Shown here in pieces: positions 16,343 through 25,566 of a DNA stretch of 64,000 bases (within the stretch, counting starts at the first letter, position 1; every line of letters begins with the position of its first letter). This DNA is from Solimonas flava DSM 18980 (GTDB lineage: Bacteria; Pseudomonadota; Gammaproteobacteria; Nevskiales; Nevskiaceae), in assembly GCF_000426685.1 (NCBI RefSeq), contig NZ_AUFV01000001.1:372001-436000 (forward strand), written 5' to 3'. Position numbers and translations under genes: made by a program. Under the pieces are notes generated by a model that was not told the DNA's origin, ran no database searches, and saw only the letters and a list, made by a program, of their open reading frames with translations.

Positions 16343-19123
16343 TCATGGGGTGACGGTGAAAGCCGACGGCGTCCATGCCGCGTACTTCGGGTTGAACAGC
16401 GCGATCTGGGCGGTGCTGGCACCGGACGGAATCGTGACCTGCAGCTGCGTGTCGCTGACCACCAGGAAAGTCGCCGACGACGAGCCGACCGTGACCCGCG
16501 ACAGGCCGGTGAAGCCCGAGCCGGTGATCGTCACCACCGTGCCGGCCGCGCCGCTGCTTGGCGAGAAGGTCTGGATGTACGGCTGCGTGTACGCGGTCGA
16601 GCCGCCGTTGATCGTCACCGTGGCCCACGACGGCGAACCGAGCGTGGCGCCGCCGGAGGTCGTGCTCAGCTTCAGCGAGAACGACTTGCTGCCGGTGAAG
16701 GCCTTCAGCGTGCTGATCGGGATGCTGATGGTCTTGGCCGCGGTATCGCCCGAAGCCCAGCTCAGCGTGCCGCTGACCGCCGTGTAGTCGGTGCCGGCGA
16801 CGGCACTGCCGTCGACGGTCGCGTACTTCACGCTGACGGCGCCGCTGGAGCCGCTGGCGCGCGCGACGCTGAGCGTGGCGATGCCCGAGCTCTGCGCGAC
16901 GCTGTAGCTCGACGCACCGAGCGCGAGCGTGCCCGGCGCGGTCGTGGTCGACGACGACGAGGTCACGCTGAACGGGCTGCCCGACCAGGCGGCGTACTTC
17001 GGGTTGATCAGCGCGATCTGGCCGCTGCCGGCGCTGCCCGGCACGGTCAGCGTCAGCGAGGTGTCGCTGCTGACCTTGAAGGTCGCGGCGGTGCCGGCGA
17101 TGCTCACGCTGCTCAGGCCGGTGAAGCCCTTGCCGCTGATCGTCACCGTCGTGCCGCCCGGACCCGAGCTCGGCGTGAAGCTGGCGATGTACGGCTGCGT
17201 GTAGCTCGTCGTGCCGCTGCCGCTGCCGCTGCTGCTGCTGCCCGAGCCGTTGATCGTGACGCTGGCGCTGGCCGCGCCGAGCGTGGCGCCGCCGGACGCG
17301 CCGGACAGCGCGATGCTGAAGCTCTTGCTGCCGGTGTACGGCGTGGCGTTGCTGATCGCGACGCTGAACGACTTGCTCGCCGTCTCGCCCGAAGCCCAGC
17401 TCAGCGTGCCGCTGGCGGCCGTGTAGTCGCTGCCGGCAACGGCGGTGCCGTTGGCGGTGGCGTACTTGACGCTGACCGCACCGCTCGAACCGCCACTGCG
17501 CGCGACCGTGACGGTCAGCGAGCCGGCGCTCTGCGCGACGCTGTAGCTCGATGCCCCGAGCGCGAGGCTGCCGGCCGAGGCGACGACGCCCGAACCGTTG
17601 ATCGTCACCGTGGCGATGTTCGGCGTGGCGAGCGAGGCGCCGCTGCTGGCGCCGGACAGCGAAACGGTGAAGGTCTTGCTGCCGGTGAACGGCGTCGCGT
17701 TGCTGACCGGAATGGCGATGGTCTTAGCCGCCGTGTCGCCGGCGGCCCAGCTCAGCGTGCCGCTCTTCGGCGTGAAGTCGGTGCCGGACACCGCGGTGCC
17801 GCCGGCCGTCGCGTAGCTGACCGACACCGCGCCCGTGCCGCCGCTGCGGCTGACCGACAGGCTCACCGAACCGGCGCTCTGGCTGACGGTGTAGGCGCTC
17901 GCCGACAGCGCGATCGACGCCGTGCTGCCGCTCGTGCCCCACAGCTTCTGCAGCAGCGCCATCTTGTCGGTGCGCACGTTGAGGCTGTCGTCGAGGATGC
18001 CGCCGGTGTCGCCGCTGTTCGGCGTGTAGCACCAGTAGAAGCTGTCACGCATGCCCTTGCTCAGCATGTAGTCGACGAACGCGTTCTGCCAGGCGACGTC
18101 GCGCGAGTCGCCGCCGACGCCGTAGCGACCGCCCCACTCGCCGGGCACGACCGGATGCGACGGATAGAACTGGCCGAACAGCGTTTCCCAGTCGGCGGCG
18201 AGGTTGGCCGGGAAGTTGGCGGCGTTGAACGTCGACTTGACGTAGACGTCCGGGCCGTAGGTGTGCGGCGACAGCACCAGCTTGTCATTCGGGATGTTGA
18301 GCGGCTGGTAGGCCTGCGGCTGGAAGTCCTCGCCGTAGTTCATCGGGATGTTGGTGTTCTCGATGCCGTCCCAGTTGCCGTTGATGCCCTGCACGAAGAT
18401 CATCAGGTTCGGGTTGGCCGCGAGCACGCCGGCGGCGCCCTTCTCGGCGGCGTCCTTCCAGTAGTTCTTCGACTGCGTCATGTTGGCGTCGCCGGTGCTC
18501 CAGCGCACGACGCCGTTCGGCTCGTTGTAGATGTCGATCGCGAAGAAGTGCGGCAGGTTCGCGTAGCGCGCGGCGACGAACTTGAGATCGCGGATCCAGT
18601 TGTCGACGGTATAGGCCTGGCTGTTGTAGATCAGGCCGAAGTCGGCGCTGTTGTCGACGAACCAGGTCTGATATTGGCGGTCGTTCGAGACGCTGTGGAA
18701 ATCGAGCATGACGTAGAGGCCCTGACGGTCGGCCTCCGCCATCCACAGGTCCAGTACCTCCAGCGGCGTCTTGCCGAGCAGTTCCGGATTCTTGCCCGGG
18801 TCGACATAGCTCAGCTGGTCGACCGGCGTCGTCACGTACAGCGTGTCCGGCACGTACGGCAGACGCACGGCGTTGAAGCCGAGCGCCTTGATCTGCGCGA
18901 TCTGCTCCTTCCAGCCCATCGACCACAGGTACTGCGGCTGCAGGATGTTGGCATTGAAACCGTAGTGGCTGATGCCGCGGATCGGCACCTGCTGGCCGCT
19001 GGCGTCGTAGATCTTGCCCTGCTGCGCGTAATACCCGGCGGCGCTCGCGGCCGGCGCCGCGGCGGCGCCGACCAGCGTCGCAAGGAGCGCGCCCAGCGCC
19101 CGGAGTTTCAGGCTCATCTTCAT
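16343..19123 (-). CDS. Secreted multidomain GH5 glycosidase with Calx-beta and IPT/TIG repeats
   Basis: About 926 residues. A signal peptide ends near APAASAAGYYAQ. Residues ~35-385 are a GH5 (cellulase-like) domain with the acid/base Glu in IYNEPNG and the nucleophile Glu in VVPGEWGGRYG. Then come two Calx-beta-type repeats (each with SVxYATxxGTAVxGxDYT), a Ser/Gly linker, an IPT/TIG domain (TPSSGPGGTTVTISGKGFTG), a third Calx-beta and a second IPT/TIG. It probably trims or remodels the polymer made by this locus outside the cell. The start at 19123 is chosen for GAGG upstream; an ATG at 19135 also exists. Single-gene transcript with its own terminator. Confidence 0.92.
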   Translation of the reverse strand: MKMSLKLRALGALLATLVGAAAAPAASAAGYYAQQGKIYDASGQQVPIRGISHYGFNANILQPQYLWSMGWKEQIAQIKALGFNAVRLPYVPDTLYVTTPVDQLSYVDPGKNPELLGKTPLEVLDLWMAEADRQGLYVMLDFHSVSNDRQYQTWFVDNSADFGLIYNSQAYTVDNWIRDLKFVAARYANLPHFFAIDIYNEPNGVVRWSTGDANMTQSKNYWKDAAEKGAAGVLAANPNLMIFVQGINGNWDGIENTNIPMNYGEDFQPQAYQPLNIPNDKLVLSPHTYGPDVYVKSTFNAANFPANLAADWETLFGQFYPSHPVVPGEWGGRYGVGGDSRDVAWQNAFVDYMLSKGMRDSFYWCYTPNSGDTGGILDDSLNVRTDKMALLQKLWGTSGSTASIALSASAYTVSQSAGSVSLSVSRSGGTGAVSVSYATAGGTAVSGTDFTPKSGTLSWAAGDTAAKTIAIPVSNATPFTGSKTFTVSLSGASSGASLATPNIATVTINGSGVVASAGSLALGASSYSVAQSAGSLTVTVARSGGSSGAVSVKYATANGTAVAGSDYTAASGTLSWASGETASKSFSVAISNATPYTGSKSFSIALSGASGGATLGAASASVTINGSGSSSSGSGSGTTSYTQPYIASFTPSSGPGGTTVTISGKGFTGLSSVSIAGTAATFKVSSDTSLTLTVPGSAGSGQIALINPKYAAWSGSPFSVTSSSSTTTAPGTLALGASSYSVAQSSGIATLSVARASGSSGAVSVKYATVDGSAVAGTDYTAVSGTLSWASGDTAAKTISIPISTLKAFTGSKSFSLKLSTTSGGATLGSPSWATVTINGGSTAYTQPYIQTFSPSSGAAGTVVTITGSGFTGLSRVTVGSSSATFLVVSDTQLQVTIPSGASTAQIALFNPKYAAWTPSAFTVTP

Positions 19124-19701
19124 AGGGGTCCTCATGTGTGTTCCAAGTCGGTTACGGCCGCCGGTCGAGGCGCGGGGGCCAGGTGCAACTGCGAGCCAAC
19201 GGTCGCCAATCCGCGCCGCGCACGCCCGGCTTTCGCACCGAGAGGTAGATAATTTCTACCCAAGCGGCGTGGATGGTTTTTTTCGCTGCCGCTCGTCCGG
19301 ATGCGGCCCGCCGGCCATCTGTGTCCGCTTGCCGACACAGCGCAAAAACATCCCGGCAGCGGCGCCGCGCGGTGTACATCGACGGCCATCGCGACCATGC
19401 GCGCAAGGCCGATCGGCGACGTCGCGGGCACCGTCGCGGCGGGCGGTGATGGCGGTTTCATGCAGAAGCTCCCGTGGCGACGCGGCGACGCACGCACGCG
19501 TGCGCCGACCGGACGGCCGTGTCTGTTCATGCGATTGAAAGGGCGCCGCGAACGGGGCCCTGCATGCGCGGTCACTCGGGAGCGGCGAAGACCTGGCGGT
19601 CACGGCGCGCTCCGAGGCCGGCGGGAGCTACCTTAGGGGGACAGCGATGAACGTCGCTTGACCGCCATCCGTGCGCTGGCGAACAGCCGGGCGGCGGCGC
19701 C
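19124..19701. other. 578-nt non-coding region upstream of GH5
   Basis: No gene is supported here; the ORFs on both strands are short and lack ribosome sites. It contains the GH5 promoter region, including the palindrome at 19244-19260, and the 3' end of the PPTase/NRPS transcript without an obvious U-tract terminator. A CTGTTC half-site near 19523 resembles one arm of the EPS operator but lacks the partner. Confidence 0.6.
19244..19260. promoter_or_regulatory. Palindrome upstream of GH5
   Basis: GGTAGA-TAATT-TCTACC, a 6-bp inverted repeat around an AT-rich centre in otherwise GC-rich DNA, 120 nt upstream of the GH5 start. Candidate operator or promoter element distinct from both other motifs in the window. 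Confidence 0.45.
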
Positions 19702-20469
19702 TCATGGCAGGGCGCCGGCCGGCGCGGTGACGGCGGTCGCGACCCAGCGCCCCGCGTAGCAGTAACGGCCCTGCCAGACGAGACCCGGCGCGGCCGCGGC
19801 GGCGCCGTTGCGCGGCACGACACGGAAGCCGCCGGCCGCCATCGCCGCGGTCTCGATCTCGACGACCACGTCGTGAAATTCGAGCCATTGCCGGGTCAGC
19901 GCGTACTGGCACTTGTAGAACGCTTCCTTGGCGCTGAAGGTCAGCGCCGCGAGCCGCTGGCGCTGCGCGAGCGGCTGCCGCGCGAGCTGGCGCAGCTCCT
20001 CCGCCGTGAGCAGCTCCGGCCAGACGACCGGCGAAACGTCGGCGATGACTTCGAGGTCGATGCCGAGCGAACGCAGCAGCCGCTCCGGCGCAACCACGGC
20101 CGCGCACAGGCCGTCGGTATGGCTGATGCTGCCGGCGAACCCGCTCGGCCAGCGCGGCCGGCGGTCGGCCTGCGCCGGCAGCTCGCGCGGCGCCACGCCG
20201 AGACGGCGCAGCGCATGGCGCGCGCAGGCGCGGCCGGCAGCAAACTCATGCAGGCGCTTGCTGCTGACGGTGCCGAGCGCGGCGCGCTCCATCGGCAGCA
20301 GCCAGGCCGGATCGCCGGGCGTCCGGCACTCGGCGGCGGCGACCAGGCCGTCGAACAGTCCGGCGAACAGCGCCGAATCGCGAACCCCGTCATCGACGGC
20401 GGCGACGGCATCCGGCTCCGGCACCGTGCCGGATGGCGCACCGCCCTCGCCGGCCGTGTCCTGCGTCAC
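19702..20469 (-). CDS. 4'-phosphopantetheinyl transferase (Sfp/EntD type)
   Basis: A 255-residue PPTase that would convert apo carrier domains of the local NRPS/PKS proteins to holo form using CoA. Motifs: SISHTDGLCAAVVA, GIDLEVI (Mg2+-binding Asp/Glu) and FSAKEAFYKCQY (the WxxKEAxxK-type motif). Its GTG start overlaps the TGA of the NRPS (GTGA), so the two are translationally coupled. It is the only PPTase here and presumably serves the C-A-T-TE protein, the A-T protein and the megasynthase. The EntD-like SHTDG form suggests a dedicated secondary-metabolism enzyme rather than AcpS. Confidence 0.93.
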   Translation of the reverse strand: MTQDTAGEGGAPSGTVPEPDAVAAVDDGVRDSALFAGLFDGLVAAAECRTPGDPAWLLPMERAALGTVSSKRLHEFAAGRACARHALRRLGVAPRELPAQADRRPRWPSGFAGSISHTDGLCAAVVAPERLLRSLGIDLEVIADVSPVVWPELLTAEELRQLARQPLAQRQRLAALTFSAKEAFYKCQYALTRQWLEFHDVVVEIETAAMAAGGFRVVPRNGAAAAAPGLVWQGRYCYAGRWVATAVTAPAGALP

Positions 20470-23400
20470 GTCGGCGTCGTGGCCGGAACGTCGATATGCG
20501 CTGCCATCTGCCGCGCGCCCGGGTCCTGGAACATCGTGAAGTGGTCGCCGTCGATCACCGCGACCTCGACGCCGTCGCTGGCGAACGCGCCCCAGCCCAT
20601 GCCGTGATCGAGGAAGCGCCCACCCGGCTGGCGCCGCGAGCGGAACAGCTGGATGCGGCCCTTGAAGCGGCCCGGCTCGTAGCCGGTCGCGGCGACGCGC
20701 AAATGCTCGAGCAGCCAGCGATCGTAATCCTCCGGCGACTGCCGGCGGCGCGACAGCAGGTCGTGGTCGGCATGGTCCGACCACAGCGACTGCAGGCGCT
20801 TGGCGAAACCGCGATTGGCGATGAAGCTGCGCCACGACTGGCGCCCGTGCCAGAGATCGGCCAGATCGAGTCCGATCAGCTGCAGGCGGTGCGAAGTTTC
20901 GGCCAGCGTCCGGCGCAGCCAGGACATGCGCCGCACGTAGCCCGGCACGTAGCCGTCGATGATGACGACCTGCTCGACGCGCTCGCCGGCCGCCTGCAAC
21001 TGGCAGCCGATCTCGAACGCGAGCGCGCCGGCGATGCACCAGCCGAGCAAGCGGTACGGTCCGTGCGGCTGCTCGCGGCGGATCAGCTCGACGTAGCCGG
21101 CGGCGATATCGACGAAGTCGCACGGCATCGCGGCCGGATCGCTGCCCGGATCGAACAGCTGCAGGCTGGTGAACGGCTGCGCGTCGCCGAGCCGCCGCGA
21201 CAGCAGGAAGTAGATGCCGGTGTTGTTGACCGCCATCAGCGGCGTGCGGCTGCCGTCGCTGCGCAGGCGCAGCACCGGCCGGAAGTCGTAATTGCGCTGG
21301 CCGCTGAGATCGACCAGCGGTGCCAGCTGCGCAATCGTCGGCGCATTGAACAGCGTCGACAGCGTGAGGCGCGCGCCGAACTCGGTCTCGACCTGCGCCA
21401 GCATGCGCGCGGCGAGCAGCGAGTGGCCGCCGAGTTCGAAGAAGTTCGCGCCGCGGCCGATGCCGCGGCTGCCGAGCAGGCCCTCCCAGATCAGGGCCAG
21501 CTTCTGCTCGACCGCCGTCTGCGGCGGCCCACCGTCGTCGTGCTCGCCTTCGCGCAGTGCCGGCGGCGGCAATGCGCGCACGTCGACCTTGCCGTTCTGG
21601 TTGCGCGGCAGCGCGTCGACGATGGTGATTGCCGCCGGCCGCATGTACGCCGGCAACGACTGCGCCGCTTCGGCAACCAGCTCGTCGCTCAGATCGACGG
21701 CATTGCGGCCGGGATCGCGCAGGCTGACGTAGGCCCACAGCGCGGCGTCGCCGTGCCCGTCGCGACCGACGATCGCGCAGGCTTCGCCGACCGCCGGATG
21801 GCGCAGCAGCACCGACTCGATCTCGCCGAGCTCGATGCGGAAGCCGCGCAGCTTGACCTGCGAATCGCTGCGGCCGATGAATTCCATGCGCTCGCGCCCG
21901 CGCCAGCGCACGATGTCGCCGCTGCGGTACATGCGCGCGCCGGGCGCCGCCGCGAACGGGTCCGGCACGAAGCGCGACTGCGTGAACTCCGGCCGGCCGA
22001 CGTAGCCGAGTGCGAGCTGCTCGCCGCCGATATAAAGCTCGCCCGGTGCGCCCACCGGCACCGGCTCGCCGTGCGCGTCGAGCACGTAGAAGCGCAGGTT
22101 CGGCAGCGGACCGCCGAGCGGCACGCTGGCGTAGCGGTGCAGCATCTCCGGCTCGATGCGCAGCACCGAGGCGTAGATCGTCGTCTCGGTCGGACCGTAG
22201 ACGTGCCACAGCTCGCTGCCGGTCGCCAGGATGCGCTCGGCCAGCTCGCGCGGCGTCTTCTCGCCGCCGCACATCGCCTTCAGCCGCGGCCGGCCGTCCC
22301 AGCCGGCGGCGAGCAGGAACTGCCAGGTGATCGGCGTCGCGAACATCACAGTCGCACCGTGCTCGCGCAGCAGCGCCAGCAGCGCCGCGCCGTCGACGAC
22401 GTCGCGCTCGGTCGCCAGCACCAGACGCGCGCCGCAGGACAGCGTCGCGAACACTTCCAGGCCCGAGATGTCGAACGCCACCGAGCTGACCGACATGAAC
22501 ACGTCCTGCGCCGTGATGCCCGGCTGCGCGCGCACCGCCCACAGCAGGTTGGCCAGCGCGCGGTGCGGCACCATTACGCCTTTCGGCTGACCGGTCGAGC
22601 CCGAGGTGTAGATGATGTACGCGAGATCCAGCGGCCGCGTCGCGCGCGGCGGCGACAGCGCCGGATGCGCGGCGATCACGGCGGCGTCCTCGTCGATCAG
22701 CAGCAGCGGTACGTCGAGCGCCGCCAGCGGCGCGCGCAGCGAGGCGCGCGCGACCACGGCGGCGAGCCCGGCATCGCCGCCGATATAGGCCAGGCGCTCC
22801 GGCGGATTGCCGGTGTCGAGCGGTACGTAGGCGCTGCCGGCCTTGAGGATCGCCAGCAACGTCACGATCAGTTCCGGCGAGCGTTTCAGGAACACGCCGA
22901 CGCGACGGCCGTCGCCGTAGCCGCGCGCGCGCAGCTCATGCGCGAGGCGGTTGGCGGCGGCGTCGAGTTCGGCGTAGCGCAGTGACTGTCCGTCGCAGAC
23001 CACGGCGATCGCATCCGGCGCCTCGGCGACGCGCGTCTCGAACAGATCGACGACGTTGCGCTCGAGCGGGAACTCGACCTCGGTGAGATTCCAGTCCAGC
23101 GTCAGGCGGCGGCGCTCGGCGGCGTCGATCAGCGGCAGCCGCGAGATCGCCTGTCGCGGGTTCGTCGCGATCGCGCCGAGCAGGTGTTCGAGCTGGGCGA
23201 GCAGACCGTTGACGGTGTCCGCGTCGAACAGATCGGTATTGAAGTCGCAGGACAGGCGCCAGCCGTCCGGGCGTTCGACCGCGAAGACATTGAGATCGTG
23301 CAGCGCGCCGGCCGAGACCGAGGGCATGTCGATCAGCTGGAAGCGTCCGTAGCGGCGGTTGGCGATGAACGAACGCTGCATCACGAAGTTGATCGAGAAC

Positions 23401-24506
23401 AGCGGATTGCGGCTGCGGTCGCGCGGCGGACGCAGCACCTCGATGATCCGCTCGATCGGCATCGCCTGGTGTTCGAGGGCGTCGACGACGGTGTCGGCGA
23501 CGCGCGCCAGCAGCGTCTCGAACGACGGATCGCCGGACAGGTCGTTGCGGACGATCAGGGTGTTGACGAACAGGCCGATCAGCGCTTCGAGCTCGGGTTC
23601 GTCGCGCACCGCGACCTGCGTGCCGAGCGCGATGTCGGTTTCGCCGGTATGGCGCTGGAACAGCACCAGCAGCGCCGACAGCAGGGTCATGAACAGCGTG
23701 CAGCCCTGCTCGCGCGAATAGGCCGCCAGCGCGTCGGTCAGCGGCCGCGGCAGCAGGCGCGACACGATCTGCGCGTTGGCGCTCATCACCGGCGGCCGCG
23801 GCCGGTCGGTCGGCAGCTCGAACTGCGTCATGCCGCGCAGCTGGCGCTCCCAGTAGGCGGCGTGCTCGGCGGCTTCGGCGCTGCCGAGCCAGTGCGACTG
23901 GCCCGTGGCGTAGTCGCCGTAACTGGTGCGCAACGGCGGCAGCTCGGCGACGCGGCGTTCCTGCAGGGCCGCACAGAACTCGCCCATCTCGTGCGCGAGC
24001 AGACCGATCGACCAGCCGTCGCAGACGATGTGGTGCAGCGTCACCAGCAGCACCGAGACGTTCTCGGCCAGGTGCACGCGCACCACGCGCAGGAACGGCG
24101 GCGGCCCGCTCAGATCGAAGGGCATGCGCGCCTCGCGCAGCGACAGGCGCTGCAGCTCGGCCTCGGCCGCCGGACCGGCGAGCGTGCGCAGGTCGATGTC
24201 GGCGATGCGCAGCGGGGCCTGCGCTTCGACATGCTGCAGCGGTTCGCCGTCGCGCTCGACGAAACGCGCGCGCAGCACTTCGTGGCGGCCGATGATGAGG
24301 CGGAAGGCCTGCTCGAGGTCGCCCGTCGCGACCTGCCCTTCGAGGCGCCAGCGCACGGCGACGTTGCACGCCGAGTTGGCGCCGCCATACAGCCGGTCGA
24401 GCGCCCAGAAGCGGCGCTGTCCGAGCGAGCAGCGCTGCATCGACGCGGTGCTGTGGAAGCGATCGGCGCTGCGGCCGTCGTCCCGTGATGTGGCTCCTGC
24501 ATTCAT
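20466..24506 (-). CDS. NRPS module C-A-T-TE
   Basis: A 1346-residue terminal NRPS. Condensation domain ~20-450 with HHIVCDGW (HHxxxDG intact, ~160); adenylation ~480-990 with YTSGSTGQPKG and VYGPTETT; carrier domain with GGHSLLAAR (phosphopantetheine Ser ~1027); thioesterase ~1095-1346 whose nucleophile position reads GWCIAG, so Cys (~1157) replaces Ser. It adds one amino acid to an incoming acyl or peptidyl thioester and releases the product by hydrolysis or cyclisation. It overlaps the PPTase and is transcribed divergently from the Wza operon across a 163-nt region with a perfect operator. Amino acid specificity was not assigned. Start set at ATG 24506; the ribosome site is weak. Confidence 0.93.
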   Translation of the reverse strand: MNAGATSRDDGRSADRFHSTASMQRCSLGQRRFWALDRLYGGANSACNVAVRWRLEGQVATGDLEQAFRLIIGRHEVLRARFVERDGEPLQHVEAQAPLRIADIDLRTLAGPAAEAELQRLSLREARMPFDLSGPPPFLRVVRVHLAENVSVLLVTLHHIVCDGWSIGLLAHEMGEFCAALQERRVAELPPLRTSYGDYATGQSHWLGSAEAAEHAAYWERQLRGMTQFELPTDRPRPPVMSANAQIVSRLLPRPLTDALAAYSREQGCTLFMTLLSALLVLFQRHTGETDIALGTQVAVRDEPELEALIGLFVNTLIVRNDLSGDPSFETLLARVADTVVDALEHQAMPIERIIEVLRPPRDRSRNPLFSINFVMQRSFIANRRYGRFQLIDMPSVSAGALHDLNVFAVERPDGWRLSCDFNTDLFDADTVNGLLAQLEHLLGAIATNPRQAISRLPLIDAAERRRLTLDWNLTEVEFPLERNVVDLFETRVAEAPDAIAVVCDGQSLRYAELDAAANRLAHELRARGYGDGRRVGVFLKRSPELIVTLLAILKAGSAYVPLDTGNPPERLAYIGGDAGLAAVVARASLRAPLAALDVPLLLIDEDAAVIAAHPALSPPRATRPLDLAYIIYTSGSTGQPKGVMVPHRALANLLWAVRAQPGITAQDVFMSVSSVAFDISGLEVFATLSCGARLVLATERDVVDGAALLALLREHGATVMFATPITWQFLLAAGWDGRPRLKAMCGGEKTPRELAERILATGSELWHVYGPTETTIYASVLRIEPEMLHRYASVPLGGPLPNLRFYVLDAHGEPVPVGAPGELYIGGEQLALGYVGRPEFTQSRFVPDPFAAAPGARMYRSGDIVRWRGRERMEFIGRSDSQVKLRGFRIELGEIESVLLRHPAVGEACAIVGRDGHGDAALWAYVSLRDPGRNAVDLSDELVAEAAQSLPAYMRPAAITIVDALPRNQNGKVDVRALPPPALREGEHDDGGPPQTAVEQKLALIWEGLLGSRGIGRGANFFELGGHSLLAARMLAQVETEFGARLTLSTLFNAPTIAQLAPLVDLSGQRNYDFRPVLRLRSDGSRTPLMAVNNTGIYFLLSRRLGDAQPFTSLQLFDPGSDPAAMPCDFVDIAAGYVELIRREQPHGPYRLLGWCIAGALAFEIGCQLQAAGERVEQVVIIDGYVPGYVRRMSWLRRTLAETSHRLQLIGLDLADLWHGRQSWRSFIANRGFAKRLQSLWSDHADHDLLSRRRQSPEDYDRWLLEHLRVAATGYEPGRFKGRIQLFRSRRQPGGRFLDHGMGWGAFASDGVEVAVIDGDHFTMFQDPGARQMAAHIDVPATTPT

Positions 24507-24583
24507 TCGCTGTCCGGCACCTGCCGCTCCCGTGGAAGACCCCTGTGTCCTCGTGGTGCGCAAATTAAAATTGCGGGACAGGC

Positions 24584-24609
24584 CCGTCTGTTCGAAATCG
24601 AACAGACGG
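24584..24609. promoter_or_regulatory. Perfect LuxR-box-like operator between NRPS and Wza operons
   Basis: Perfect inverted repeat: CCGTCTGTTCGA, AA, TCGAACAGACGG. It contains CTGT-N10-ACAG, the pattern of LuxR-type boxes. It lies 60 nt from the wza-like start and 77 nt from the NRPS start. Just left of it is an AT-rich stretch (24561-24573), rare in this DNA, that could hold a -10 element. Confidence 0.75.
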
Positions 24610-24669
24610 CGGAGCGGCCCGGCTCGAAGAATCGCCCCGTCGTCGTCACTGATCACGCCGGAGCTTTCC

Positions 24670-25566
24670 ATGAGGACCATCCATCGCGTCGCCAGCGTCA
24701 TGCGCCGCCATTCCGGCGCAGGCCTTGCCGTCGTCGCCATCGCCGTGCTGGCGGCTTGCGCCGGCCCGGCCGAGCGCCCCGTCGCCGCCGCGGCGCCGCC
24801 ACCGGCTGCGAAGCTGCTCGCCGCCATCGGCACCGAGCCCGAGCTGCTGCAGCTCGGACCGGGCGATGCCGTGCGCCTGCAGATCGTCGGCCGCCCGGAG
24901 CTGTCGACCACGCTCTACGTCTCCGACGGCGGCGAGCTCGACGTGCCGATGATCGGCCGCGTCAAGGCCGCCGGCCTGTCGCCCGCCGAGGCCGCACGCA
25001 ACATCGCCGGCGTCTTCCGCAGCCGTGAGCTGCTGGTCGATCCGCAGGTCACGCTGGTGCTCGACCGCTATCAGAGCCAGCGCATCTCGGTGCTCGGCGA
25101 GGTCCGTTCGCCGGGCCGTCTGGCGCTCGAATCGCGCACCACGGTCTTCGATGCGCTGGCCCAGGCCGGCGGCACCACCGAGGACGCCGGCGATGTCGTC
25201 TACGTGATGCGTACCGGCGCCGACGGCGCCGTCAGCCGCGTGCCGGTGCCGCTGCGCGTCGGCAACGCCGCGGCGAGCGCACCGATGGAAATCGCCCTGC
25301 GCGGCGGCGACGCGATCTACGTGCCGCCGGCCGAGCGCTTCTACATCTACGGCGAGGTCAACGCCGCCAACATGTACCGCCTCGAACCGGGCATGACCGT
25401 GCTGCAGGCGATCTCGCGCGGCGGTGGCCTGACCGTGCGCGGCAGCGGCAGTCGCATCGAGATTTCGCGGCGCGCGGCCGACGGCCACCTCGCCAGGATC
25501 GACGCCGCGCCGGCCGACCGCGTGCTGCCCGGCGATGTCATTCGCGTCAAGGAGCGTCTTTTCTGA
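24670..25566 (+). CDS. Polysaccharide export outer-membrane lipoprotein (Wza/EpsE family)
   Basis: A 298-residue lipoprotein: the signal sequence ends in the lipobox LAACAG, then the polysaccharide export domain starts at LGPGDAVRLQIVGRPELS with two SLBB-type repeats (ISVLGEVRSPGRLAL and FYIYGEVNAANMYRLEPG). Such proteins form the ring-shaped outer-membrane exit of capsule or EPS. First gene of a ten-gene operon in which nearly every junction overlaps; its TGA shares an A with the next ATG (TGATG). GGAG precedes the ATG at 24670. Promoter and operator lie in the 163-nt gap shared with the divergent NRPS gene. Confidence 0.93.
   Translation: MRTIHRVASVMRRHSGAGLAVVAIAVLAACAGPAERPVAAAAPPPAAKLLAAIGTEPELLQLGPGDAVRLQIVGRPELSTTLYVSDGGELDVPMIGRVKAAGLSPAEAARNIAGVFRSRELLVDPQVTLVLDRYQSQRISVLGEVRSPGRLALESRTTVFDALAQAGGTTEDAGDVVYVMRTGADGAVSRVPVPLRVGNAAASAPMEIALRGGDAIYVPPAERFYIYGEVNAANMYRLEPGMTVLQAISRGGGLTVRGSGSRIEISRRAADGHLARIDAAPADRVLPGDVIRVKERLF

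Noticed and set aside
16600-17900. Tandem DNA repeat or CRISPR-like array in the GH5 gene
   Set aside because: The repetition is at protein level (Calx-beta and IPT modules), with diverged DNA and no constant spacer length.
16220-19252. A 1010-codon plus-strand frame opposite GH5
   Set aside because: Antisense to a gene with clear GH5, Calx-beta and IPT domains; low-complexity product and no ribosome site.
19519-19543. Fifth copy of the EPS operator upstream of GH5
   Set aside because: Only the CTGTTC half is present; the partner arm (GATTGAAAG) does not match.
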